From Porphyra umbilicalis (lineage: Eukaryota; Rhodophyta; Bangiophyceae; Bangiales; Bangiaceae), in assembly GCA_002049455.2 (NCBI GenBank), contig KV918765.1, positions 372,001 through 436,000 of the forward strand: a stretch of DNA of 64,000 bases, in the 5' to 3' direction. The position numbers and the translations under genes were made by a program. The notes under the pieces were generated by a model, which did no database searches, was not told the origin of the DNA, and was given only the letters and a program-made list of their open reading frames with translations. The number at the start of each line of letters is the position of its first letter. Positions within the stretch are counted from its first letter, which is position 1. Positions 9,657 to 19,956 of this stretch are shown here, piece after piece.

Positions 9657-10677
9657 ATGCTGCACGGGGGCAAGGTGAAGGCCGGCCGCGTCGTGTGGGC
9701 GAAAGAGATGCAGTACCTGCACGTGGAGGACGATGAGTCGGGAGCCTACTGGGCAGGACTCATGACGACCAACCAAGACGAAGACGACCGGGCGTTTATC
9801 CCCCACCGCCCCGACTTGATGCCGGGGGGGAAGGATGCCCCCCGGGCCGGCATCAACTTCAACGCCAATGTGGACGACGTCGACGTGACGGAGCAGGAAA
9901 TATACAGCCTCAAGGACATGGTGCATGAGTGGGTGCGGGCTGAGAAGGCGGCGGTGGTCCAGTTAGACTCCGACGAAGACGTGGAGGAGGGCGGTGGCGG
10001 CGAGGGTGGCGGCGAGGAGGGTAGCGGCGAGAAAGGTGGCGGCGAGAAGGGTGGTTGCAAGGAGAGTGGAGGGGGGGGTGGCGAGGAGGGCGGCGAGGAG
10101 GACGCCGATGGTGCTGGGTCTGTGCCGAGCCCCCGTCGTCCGACCCGTCGGAGTGCAGCACGCACCCGTGACCGGGGGAGTGACGCCGACGGCGCAGACG
10201 TGGGGGCGGGTGCCATTGGGGGGGACGGCGCCGACGCGGACGGTGCGGGTGGTATTGAAGGGGAGGGCGCCGACGCGGTCGGCCCCGATACGGACGTCGC
10301 GGGTGCAGGGGACGACGCGAATGGCGTTGGCGCGGGCGGTATTGGGGGGGAGGGCCCGGACGCGAGCGGTGGGTGGGACGGCGTCGCGGCGACCGGCCGC
10401 GGTGAAGCAGCGAGCACTGCAAAGTTTCCACCGCTGCCGTCGGTGCCTCGCTTGCCGCGTCGTGCGAGGAGCGGGGGTTGGGCGCGTTGCGCAGGTGCCC
10501 ATCTGGGGCATGCACCTCTTCGACCGGCCCATTTCGGACGAGGACGAGGACTTGGTGCGGCGTTCGAGGAAGGGAACGTGGGACCGCCGCCGGTCGTCGG
10601 GGGCGCAGGGAGTGAACGAGAGCATTGGTTCAGACTCCGAATTATCCGTCCCGGCGACGGCGAGCAACTCGTCCTAG
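9657..10677 (+). pseudogene. Acidic hypothetical protein gene, probably one frameshift
   Basis: ATG at 9657. The first 100 residues have ordinary composition (VVWAKEMQYLHVEDDESGAY, RAFIPHRPDLMPGG, GINFNANVDDVDVTEQEIYS). A long Gly/Glu tract follows (GGGEKGG-type repeats from a GGTGGCGGCGAG DNA repeat), then Asp/Gly-rich repeats. Near 10480 the protein-like text moves to the +1 frame (VPIWGMHLFDRPISDEDEDL, ending SELSVPATASNSS, stop at 10677). The T-rich stretch before the ATG (about 9530-9600) would suit an intron 3' end, so the true N-terminus may lie upstream. No known family was recognised. A transposase C-terminal tail or an acidic nuclear protein are possibilities. Confidence 0.45.
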
Positions 10678-10861
10678 TCTATTTTCTTTTCCTCCTTTGT
10701 TTGCTTGCGCTGTTTGTGCTTGTACAGTTTGTGTTTGTTTGGCGGGGCGGAGCCTCTCTTCGTTCGCTTAGCTGCTTGGTGTTTGTGCTGTTTGTGCTGG
10801 CTGCTTGTGTTTGCTTGGCGGGGCCGGGAGGGGCGGGGGGCCGGGGCGGCAGGTGGCGGGC

Positions 10862-10985
10862 GGGAGCGGGGGCTGGGGCGGGGGCGGGGGCGGGGGTGGG
10901 GGCGGGGCGTACAGCCCGCCCCCCCCCCCCCCCCCCTCCCAGGGAGGCCCTGGGAGGTGGTGTACAGCCCCCCCCCCCCCCCCCC
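10862..10985. other. G-quadruplex-capable tract followed by two C18 runs
   Basis: From 10862 to 10909 there are repeated GGGGGC/GGGGG blocks, more than enough runs for a G-quadruplex. C runs of 18 follow at 10919-10936 and 10968-10985, each preceded by GTACAGCCC. Translation through this tract gives only low-complexity Gly or Pro. Confidence 0.8.
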
Positions 10986-13900
10986 AGGGGGCGCGCTGGG
11001 GTACCATGTAAACCGCTCCGATGCTATGAAACGTACTGCGCCGGCGTGGGACTACGTGGCGCCGCTGAGATCCCATACGACAGCTCTCCGGCATGCGTCA
11101 CGTATGCGACTGCTGGCTGGATACGCAGAGAGTAAAGAAATGCTGGCCAGTACGGCTCTAATGCACACCACGTATCTGCCCCAGGCATCCTCCAGAAGAC
11201 GCTCTGGGAGGGTATGGGGACAATACTGGGCGCGTGCACGGAGCGCGCACGGCTTCCAGGCGCGTCGTGGGCACAGCGTCGGTTCTTATTTGCTAAAACT
11301 CGCGAATATCGGATCCGTACCATATTGGAAGAACACTATGAAGAACAGGGCGTCGAGTCTGGCTCCAAATGCCGGAGGCGACGGTCCGCCTCAGTACGGA
11401 GCTGGTACTGGGAGGAATTTGAGAATTGGCCCGGTCACGCCGCCAGTAGCGTGGTACCTTTTCGCGACGATCTATCCAATATATCAGGGTGCCATTTATT
11501 GATGAAAGCCCCTGGTCGCCGAACGCGGGGGCCAGCCAGAAGTTGGCGTGCCGCCCGGGTTGTTCACCAAAATACCGAGAGGGCTGCCGTCCAACAAAAA
11601 GTGACTCCAACTGTACCCAGCCACTCTCTCGATAGTACCGTTCGAAAGGACGCGAGTTACAAGGTCGCGCTGAACCGCCGCTGTGTTGTGGACGGAAAAG
11701 GCGCCGAGCACTGTCCCGATCGCATCAATGGTCGCAGTTGCGGCTGCCGCCGTCGCCGTCATCGTCTCCGCCGCGATGGCGGGGAAGAAAGGTGAACAAA
11801 GCGCTGTTCAATTGGCCGTCGGCTATTTACGCCCGTCTGGCGCCCACGTGGGTTTTGGCTCACTGAAGTGTGTCTGGCTGGCTGGGCGTCAAGCATTTGA
11901 GCGCTGTTCTTTGCAGACGTGCCACCTTTGTGCGAGAGCTCGAAGCAGCTCGCCTCGCAGCCCTCGGCGGAGACTCACATGTACAGAGCTCACATGAAGG
12001 ACGCTGTCCACTGCTGCATTCCGCGGCCGACTCACGACCGCCAGCTGCCTCTTCTACGAGTTGGCCGCTTCTACCAGCCGTTGACAGTCCCACTTAGATC
12101 ACGGCTCACCCCTCGGGCATGAACAGTACTTGCCGGCGATTTCGTTGGTTTAAGTGGCATTTGAGGGCGGTTGCGATGGCTGCTGCCCGACTGCAGCTGC
12201 GGGCCGAGTGCAGGCGGGATATCCAGCAGCACAGTTTCCCGCTCAGGCGCCTGCGCTGCAGCTAAGAAGCATGCGTCGAGAGGCCCCAAAGAATGAGTGC
12301 ATAAGTGCTGTGGTGGGTGGAAGAGTTTCTGGGGCGTGAATGGGAAACGACAGGAGAACGGCGATGGGCATGTACAGCACAACAGGTATCGGCCCGCTTC
12401 TCCCCTTGTTTGCACACATCCTCGGAGCTGGCCGCGGGGATGGCCTCTATTCTGGCTTCTCGATGGTAGTCGCAGTCGTTGTGGGTGCGTCACTGTCGAG
12501 CACAACATGAGGCACGTGCGGGGTTAAGGACTGAGTGACAGTTTCGGGCGCACGTCGAATGCCTGGCCACTTTCTTTATTTCAAAACCGGCAAATCAAGA
12601 AATCAGTCGTCCCTTGTAGGCCCTTGACACCCCGCTGCCGGGATTGACCCGTAGCACTGTTACGATTGGCGTGTGGCGGCAGACCCCCCCAAACCCAAAT
12701 GTCTGTTCCCTCCAACATATGGGCGGCACCCACGCTCATTCAGTGAGTGGTGCACTCGACAGCGTGCTGGCGCCGCCGTGCCAGCATTTTGCTCTGAGTT
12801 CAAGCACTGCCGCCACCACCGGCACGGTTTTCAAAAAGAGCATGGCAATAAAGCTGGTGAACGCCAAAAGCGTCATCACGGTCGCCAACGCCCAGAATGC
12901 CGACGCTAGCAGCACGGAAGACCACCGACGGGGCACCAGGGCGGCCGGGTTCAGGAAGAGAAAGTCATGAACGAGTTATGTTTGCTGGGAGAAAATTAGT
13001 TTGTAGCCGGCCTGGTCGTGGAACGGTGTCTTCAGTCAGAAAGTAGTGGCCTGCCTGCACCGGGAATCATGCGGTATGGTTTTCATGCTGACATGGGGGC
13101 CATCCTATGGTTATTCTGATCAGGCTCCTTAAGCTTTCCCCTTGGTGAGGGAACAGTCAGCGGCAGAACCACCTGTCCAAGGCCAATCGCAGAAAGCGCG
13201 GCGTCGCTTGCTCTTCTCGCTGCTCACATGCAAACACAAATACGAAAAGGAGCAGAAGGAGCCGCACTGGTGCAACTGTCTCTGCCACTGGAGCGCCGCC
13301 AGATTGTGTATGTCGTCGCCTACGTGCAGTCATGTGTTCGTTCTGCAGCCTTGACCCCGTCTTTCTCGTTCGTGGATATAGCGCGGTTGCCAAGCATTCA
13401 ACTGGTTCTCGGCGAGAGCAGTAGATCCTACAAGGAAAGAAGTACTGAAAATGCGGTGATTATACTTGCTATGGACCCTTCTTACGGCGACTGCACTAAC
13501 ATCATCCCGAATGCGCCAAACTCCAGTCCACTGGGGCGCCAACAGAGCTCCCTGTCAAGACTCCGAGAGGCGGTGTTGCGAGAAGTCGGGGATTGCGCGT
13601 TCGACATCAACTTTGTGACGACACAGGGGAGAGACAGATGAGACGTAATTAACTCAGACCTAACGCAGAACGAAACACAACACAAGTGTGAAGGGGCGCA
13701 GCTAATAGATGGGAAAAAGGAAAAAGAACAGCCGACACAATACCAAAGGAGGAGGAAAGGTGGTAGGTTGAGAAAAGGCCACGAGAGAAAAGAGCAACAT
13801 TCGGACCGGGCGTCAGTGAGAGCGTCTCGACGGCGGCGCCAACCATTGCGCTCCATGACAACCGCACTAGACCAAGGGAACTCAAGGCCTAACGAAGAAG

Positions 13901-14503
13901 CGAGGAAAAAGCGCATGTGAATGGCGGATGCGCTTGCAGAAAGGTGGGAAGGTCGGGGGAGAACGAAGACACCAAGCAGTACCAGCGGATACATTAACAC
14001 GAGAGACAAAGAGGGGACGATCGGAACACACACAAGAGCATGAGAAAGCAACGAATGAGAAGGAAGTAGCAAGATAACGCAGTGATCGTGCACGAGCGAG
14101 GCAAAGAAAAGAAAAGAGAGCAGCTTTCGTGAAGATGGCGACCACAGGTATATTCAAAAAACACATGCGAGAAGGACTGCGCGAGGCGTCAGTCGAGACG
14201 GGCGGAGACCGTCACATAGCATCGTCACGTGAACACGGGGAGCAAGTGCGGCCAGCGTGTGGCGGTACGCGCGCGTCCGGCGAAAAAAGAAGCAGGTGTG
14301 CGACACGGGGGGTGCGCATGCACAGCATAACAGAAGGCCGAGGGGGACAGGGAGAATGAAAACGAAGCGCTCACGGAAGCAATTGTGGCGGCGCAAAAAC
14401 GAACGGCCGCTCGGAACGAGACTCGCGCACACTGAGAAAAAGTGCAGATCAATACATATCAAACAAGAAATGTACCCGTGCTCATCGTGGCTCGAGAAAC
14501 GGT
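10986..14503. other. 3.5-kb spacer with no supportable gene
   Basis: All frames here are short, overlap on both strands and show no family-like motifs. The 13640-14460 part is purine-rich on the plus strand. No inverted repeats or LTRs were seen. A divergent multi-intron gene could escape notice in sequence of this kind. Confidence 0.4.
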
Positions 14504-14779
14504 CATGGCGGCCGTGCAGGGGGTGCCGGCGGTGCCGGCGGCGCCGGGGTAGTCGGTGATGACGGTGGGGATGACGGTTGCGATGAGGATCTGGCCGCGT
14601 CGGTGGTGCGATGGTCGCGCGTGGCCCGCATTATCGTCCGGCTAGCCGACCACGACCATATTCAGGTGTGGATTAGGCGGTGGTGCCCCCAACTTAAGGG
14701 TGGGGGCCGAAGCGCCCCCGACGGGGGCGGGCGCGCCTCACTGTGGAGAGGGGTCTGGGGGCCAACGAACATTTTTTGA
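14504..14779 (+). pseudogene. Possible C-terminal ORF fragment upstream of gypsy #2
   Basis: An open frame without ATG reads a Gly/Ala linker, an acidic patch (GDDGGDDGCDEDLAASVV), then a helical, protein-like stretch (RWSRVARIIVRLADHDHIQV, WIRRWCPQ), ending in a stop at 14777. It may be a terminal exon or a remnant of a gene. No family was recognised. Confidence 0.25.
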
Positions 14780-14939
14780 TGTCGAGGGGGGGGGGCCAGC
14801 CGCCACGGTGCGACGCAATGCCAGAGAATGTCCGTTTCTGCGGTCCACGGAAGAGGGTGGGCAAATGCCGACGCTGTCCGACAGACAGTCGATGTAAAAA
14901 AACGTGGGCCCACTGGCCACCCTGCAGGCAGAAGCATCG

Positions 14940-15598
14940 TGTGACGGTCCGTCACATGGCCCCCACACTCCGGGATCAAGATTCCCCGGAAATATGCCCC
15001 ACTTACGCATATTTCAAATTGTTCCGTTGGCGACCCACTTGTGATCATCTCGTGGCTCACCAACCACAACCGCAATCCCAATACTTCCCTGGGATTCATA
15101 ACCCCCTCGACCGGGCCCCTACTTGAGGGCCTAATTTTGTGTAAACCCAACTTGGAATATCGACTTATGTTACTTTGTGCCCCTGACTCCGGGGCGCCGC
15201 GAGGGTGTCACGTAGCACCCTTCCCCCCGCCTCTACCCAAGGCGGTATTCGAAGCTTCGGCCGTCCTCCGGGTTATGAGCCCAGTGGGCCCTGAGGAGAG
15301 GGCTTTCCGTGGGTCCTTTGAGGGTGTCTGAGGAGGGTTTTCCGAGGGTCCGAGGGGAACGGATGGGATAAGAGGGTGAGGCGTGAGTGTCGCCTCGAGG
15401 CCTTCGACGCGGGCAAGTCAACTTCCGGTCACACAACTCGCGTTTGTCGCTCGGGGCGCCTTCCCCCGGTCGACGCCGTGCGTGTGTGCTCTTCGGGGTT
15501 TCCTTCCGGGGCGGGTATTCCCCGACAGGACTACCCGGCGACTCGGTTTGGCTCGCCCTCCCCCCAACTGGGTGGGGTGGGCTGAGAGTGTTGTCACA
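14940..15598 (+). repeat. 5' LTR of gypsy #2
   Basis: 659 bp, TG...CA ends within a short inverted TGTGAC/GTCACA. Matches 31029-31687 with scattered substitutions. The sequence after it (TGGTGGAGCAGCAGGGG from 15601) is where a tRNA primer-binding site should be; I could not match it to a tRNA by eye. Confidence 0.95.
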
Positions 15599-16003
15599 TT
15601 TGGTGGAGCAGCAGGGGAGGAAGGCAACTCAACCATCCTCGGGGTGGTGGCGGTGCGCCAACCCGCCTCGGGGGGAACCTAGTTGGTCCTCCTCCCCTTG
15701 GTGCCTAGCGCTGCGGGCGGTGCCCCGCAACGCCAGGTTTGGCTGAGTCCGGCCGGGTCGATGGCCGATGGGGGGGGGAATGGAGACCCCCCTGGTGTCG
15801 AGGTGCCTGGTGCCGGGGCGGATGAGATTACCCCCCCCGGAGGCGGAATGTCGGTTGACAATCGCCACACCAGTGCCGGCACCACGGATGCGGGTGCCCG
15901 CGGGGCGCGGACTTTGCTCTAACCCTTGCCCCCGGGCCTCGATCCGACTGGGACTCGCCCCCCGGCAGGCGCCCCCTCGGGTAGTACTCACCCCGAGGCG
16001 GTC
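15599..16003 (+). other. Gypsy #2 leader between 5' LTR and gag
   Basis: About 400 bp of untranslated leader. The gag frame extends upstream to 15926 without an ATG. No separate gene was seen. Confidence 0.6.
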
Positions 16004-17953
16004 ATGTCGGGTGCTGGCACTCATTTCGGCGTAGGACAGCTGCCCGACGTTACCACGTGGGGCGGTGGGTCTGTGCCACCACCGGCACGAGAACCTGTGG
16101 GTGGGAGCTCTAGTCGTGCTCCCCCAGGTTCACGGAGTGCCAAGGGTGCCCCGGCGCTTGATCACGGCGCCGGGACCCATGGTATCGGTCCCCCGGCCCT
16201 CGGGCCCGGTGGGAGATCCCCTCTCGGTGCTTGGGAGGGGGGGGCGATGCCAGGATCGGCACGGGAGCCTGCCGGCGGGAGCTCTAGTCGTGCTCTCCAA
16301 GGCTCACGGGGTGCCAGGGATGGCCCGGGTCTCGAGTGGCGAGACGCCGTGGCCGAGGTCGTTCGGTCCGAAGTTACCCGATCGCTAGTTACGATGTTGA
16401 GGGGCTCTACGCCCAGACCCGCTGAGCGGCGGGGCCGAGCCCGACGATCGGCTCGTCGGCGCCGACGCGACAAATCGTCGTCGTCTTCGACCTTTGACGT
16501 CTCCCGTTCGGGGGACGAGTCAGCTGTTGCGGCCTTACTTGGTGCGTTCCGTGCTATTTTCCCGCCGTCGACGGTGAGGAAGGGCACTCGGGGTACTGAC
16601 CCGAGGGCCCAACCGACACCGGACTCGGCGGAGGGTGTGCAAGGCGGGGGAGTGGCGCGAGAGTTACCCCGGGGTATTGACCCGGAGTTCCCGACGCAAT
16701 TCTCCTCCGCAACCGGTCCAGAGGCTGGGGGGTGGCCTACTCAAACCACCCCGACACCCCCAACCCGGGTGGTGCCGCCCAAGATTGTGGTGAACCACCC
16801 GTACTACCGAGAGATGTTCGATTGTGAGACCTACGCGCTAGACAACAAGTCGGTTGCCTACACGCGGCGCCAGGCCCGTACTCTGGCCCGGCGCAAGAAG
16901 GAGGTGGCTCAGTCCCTCGGGGTGAACGAAGAGTGGGATGGTTCCCCCCCGGCCAAGGTCTTCCAGTTCTTGCGCAAGTTTGCCAAGACCTGTGACGACA
17001 ACAACCTCTCCGAAGGCGAAGCCTTCTACATCCTTCAAGACTTTACGAAGGAACCTCTCAAGTCAGAGGTGATGATGGTTAGGCTAACTCGCCGGGCGGG
17101 TAACCCCGGCGAGGTCACTTCATACTTGGAGCTCATCAACTGGATGATTCGGCGTCACGTCGACGAGGCCTCGGTGGCTACTCTAGTCGAGACCCTGAAC
17201 GTCGCGGTCCAACGGGACGACGAGGACGAGTCGTCCTTCGCCGAGCGCCTCCGCCGCCTCAACACCGAGTGCGGGTTCATGTACGGGGAGGGCGCCCTCA
17301 AGGGGCGCTTCGTGGAAGGTGTCCACCGCGCGGCGCGCGCCACTGTGCGCGAGCGCAACACACCCGGCATGACTATGGCGGAGCTGGCTCGCGTCGCCCG
17401 GAATAAAGGCGACGAACACCGCTGGCTACGACTTGAGCAGCACAAGGAGCGGACCAAGGAGCGAGAAGCGCTCGCGGAGGAGGCCCGTCTCCGGCGGCAA
17501 GCTCGTGCGGCTTCCCTTCCCCGGATCACTGGGGGGGCGCGGGGTTATCAACCGCGGGATGCTCCTGTCCGGACCGTCGGTTCCGTGGGTGCCCCCACTC
17601 CGGGCCCCCGGTACGATGAATCCCGACCCAAGACTCCGGGCGGCTCGACTCCCGGGGGCAACGACAACCCGCGCTACCGCTCCCGACCGAGGGATTGGCC
17701 TTCCCGACCCAAATCCCGGTCGGAAGAGTACGCTTGCTGGCAGTGTGGCAAGGTGGGCCATTGGGCCGAGGTGTGCCCCGACTTGGACGCACGCCTACGC
17801 GACCGATTGGCCATAGCCAGTCGGTGGTCCCCTCTCGGGACGTCCTCGGGCTCCCGCGATCCCCCGCGTGCGGGCCGGCGAGTAGCCGTTGCCACTCTTC
17901 ACGAGGACCCCAGCTCAAGCGGCGAGGAGTCGACGCCGCTTGAGAAGGGGTAA
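16004..17953 (+). CDS. gag: Gypsy #2 Gag (capsid-nucleocapsid)
   Basis: ATG at 16004 gives about 649 residues. The N-terminal 240 are Gly/Pro/Ser/Arg-rich. The central region is a typical retrotransposon Gag capsid-like helical domain (KVFQFLRKFAKTCDDNNLSE, DFTKEPLKSEVMMVRLTRRA, FAERLRRLNTECGF, FVEGVHRAARATVRERN). A CCHC zinc knuckle, CWQCGKVGHWAEVC, lies near residue 577 and binds the genomic RNA. The frame is intact. Protease follows after a stop in a different frame, so Gag and Pol are made from separate frames, perhaps by frameshifting or reinitiation. Confidence 0.9.
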   Translation: MSGAGTHFGVGQLPDVTTWGGGSVPPPAREPVGGSSSRAPPGSRSAKGAPALDHGAGTHGIGPPALGPGGRSPLGAWEGGAMPGSAREPAGGSSSRALQGSRGARDGPGLEWRDAVAEVVRSEVTRSLVTMLRGSTPRPAERRGRARRSARRRRRDKSSSSSTFDVSRSGDESAVAALLGAFRAIFPPSTVRKGTRGTDPRAQPTPDSAEGVQGGGVARELPRGIDPEFPTQFSSATGPEAGGWPTQTTPTPPTRVVPPKIVVNHPYYREMFDCETYALDNKSVAYTRRQARTLARRKKEVAQSLGVNEEWDGSPPAKVFQFLRKFAKTCDDNNLSEGEAFYILQDFTKEPLKSEVMMVRLTRRAGNPGEVTSYLELINWMIRRHVDEASVATLVETLNVAVQRDDEDESSFAERLRRLNTECGFMYGEGALKGRFVEGVHRAARATVRERNTPGMTMAELARVARNKGDEHRWLRLEQHKERTKEREALAEEARLRRQARAASLPRITGGARGYQPRDAPVRTVGSVGAPTPGPRYDESRPKTPGGSTPGGNDNPRYRSRPRDWPSRPKSRSEEYACWQCGKVGHWAEVCPDLDARLRDRLAIASRWSPLGTSSGSRDPPRAGRRVAVATLHEDPSSSGEESTPLEKG

Positions 17954-18075
17954 CCGCGGACGGAGCCCGAGTGCGGACCCACCACCACCTCTGAGTCCGA
18001 GGAGGGAAACGAGTAACCACAGGTGTTGGGCCCTCCCCGCGGCAACCGGTGGACCCAACCTGGGACGTGGATAAG

Positions 18076-18704
18076 ATGCCAGTACGCATCCTATCCCGAC
18101 CCAAGGGGATCCGCCCCCGGGACGCACCCCTCCCGAAGGGGGTAAGCGGCCAGAATGTGGTGGCCATCCTGACGGGGTCCAACTACCAGGTGGCCAGTCG
18201 CGTCTGGCTGGACGCGGGGCGTGAGCTAGCCCTCCGCGTCATAGTCGACACGGGGTCGTGCTTCTCCCTAGTACGGGAAGCGCTACTCTCCCCGGAAATG
18301 GAGGTGGCGCCCTTAGACGCCGCGACCGCCCGGTTGTTTGACGTGAATGGGGGACTCCTCCCCATCACGGGCACCGTGACTCTTACGGTGCGAGTCGGCA
18401 CTTACTCCACCCCAGTCACGTGTGGGGTAGTGCCGGGCATGTCGGTCCCCCTACTCCTAGGGACCGACTACACGGACGTCCATGTCCCCAACATTTGCGG
18501 GCCCAAGGGGTACATCCGGTTACTAAACGGATGTAGGGTCCCCATCCTCCGTCGGGGTAAGACGGTGTCGTATGCCCGGGCGGACCAACCCCAGTCGGGG
18601 ACCGCTAGTGAGGCGGACACCAAGGGGCACCTAGCACACGAGGTGATTATACCCCCGAGGTCCCGGGGATACGTCCCAGTACAGACGTCATTCCAAGGGA
18701 ATGG
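18076..18704 (+). pseudogene. pol: Gypsy #2 protease / start of Pol, cut by copia #1
   Basis: First ATG at 18076. A retroviral-type aspartic protease domain has its catalytic DTGS in RVIVDTGSCFSLV, a hydrophobic flap region, and PLLLGTDYTDVHVPNI as the second conserved turn. The frame is cut at codon level by the copia insertion at 18705. Allowing for the 5971-bp net insertion, the reading continues exactly in phase at 24671. This confirms that this and the downstream RT belonged to one polyprotein. Confidence 0.88.
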
Positions 18705-19076
18705 TGTGAAGTCGGTGTGGTCAAGTGGGTGCGTTGTTTTACTATGGCAGAGGTCCTGGGCCGTGTCCAGCCACCTAATGTACCCCAGGCGGCCCCAGGA
18801 CAGGTCGTCGGGCAGCCCGCTCTCGGAGCACACCCACGTGCCTCAGTTCTCAGTGCGCGCGGGCCGCGGCGCACCTCCCAGAACGGGGCATGCACCTCCC
18901 CACACAAGTCCCCCCCCCGAGCTCACCCCAGCAGAGAGTGCCCACCACGAGACCAACAAATCAAGTACACACAAGTACAAAACATACAACAAGTGCATAG
19001 GTAAATACCCAAAACTGAGTCCCAATGCTCAACCGGGTAAGTATAGACAAATGGAATTGCTGAGCCATGCTCAACA
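18705..19076 (-). repeat. 3' LTR of copia #1
   Basis: 372 bp, TGTTGAGC...TTCACA on the minus strand. Nearly identical to 24298-24670. Confidence 0.95.
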
Positions 19077-19179
19077 CTCCACCCAATTACATTGTGACGG
19101 TTCCGGAGTCCGGATGCAAGGTAGCCCGGCTTCCGGCTTACAGCTTGATTTGGCTTTCCGATCGCCGCTGCTCGGGCCC

Positions 19180-19857
19180 GGGCTGTAGCAGTACAGCCCT
19201 CCTCGGGAAGCCATATCAGTTTTGGGCTGTACTGATACAGAACCCCCCCTCCCCGACTCGGCCGCAAAACGCGATGTGGGCCAAAAAACCGCCCACCGCC
19301 AAGTCGACAACCACCGACTCGGACAGCATCAGAGCACCCGCCAGCCGACCGCCAGGCCGCCGCAAGCCGCCCAACCGCCGCAAAGTCGACGCAAACCGCC
19401 GACTTGGTAGAGACGCATGAAGCTGGGCTGTATCAGTACAGCCCTCCCCCCGCCACTTAAAACAAAAAAAAAACGATGTCCGCCAAATCCGCCTCGGTCG
19501 ACGCGGACAGCATCGGAGAAGCCCTTAGCCGACCGCCCGACCGCCGCAGGCCACCCAGTCGGCGTAAAGGCGACGCAAGCCGCTGCCTTCGTAGCGATGC
19601 AAGGGCCTGGAGCTGTATCAGTACAGCCGTAACGGCTACCGCCCAGCCGAAAATCGAATTGACGCGGTCGTCCAATGTTGATCGGATCGTCCGACGAAAC
19701 GTTCGGTAGACATCGGTTCGACCGGCCGCCCCCGACTCGATCGGCGAAACGTCGACTTGATCGACGAATTTCGGCACGAATCCGACTCGGGCTGTATCAG
19801 TACAGCCCGCCGACAATCGGATCCCGATTCCGAGGAGGGTTGTACTGATACAGCCCA
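19180..19857. repeat. Array of six 20-bp palindromes in the 3' region of copia #1
   Basis: The consensus GGGCTGTATCAGTACAGCCC has 8-bp arms and a 4-nt centre. Copies lie at 19180, 19224, 19425, 19610, 19789 and 19838. Centres read GCAG, CTGA, TCAG, TCAG, TCAG and CTGA, so copies 2 and 6 are inverted relative to the rest. Copies 1-2 and 5-6 form close head-to-head pairs (44 and 49 bp apart); the others are spaced about 180-200 bp. The DNA between copies 2-3 and 3-4 is itself a diverged tandem repeat. The array lies between the pol stop (19957) and the 3' LTR. Confidence 0.9.
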
Positions 19858-19956
19858 GCCCCCGACTTCGCCGTAAACCGCCCAATCGACCCGAAGCCGT
19901 TCCGGGCCGCCGACACCGCCACTCCGCCGCCAACTGCCGCCCCCCCCCGAGGGGGT

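Noticed and set aside
19180..19857. CRISPR-like array
   Set aside because: The repeats are short palindromes in both orientations, at unequal spacing with repeated (not unique) spacers, inside a retrotransposon 3' region of a eukaryote.
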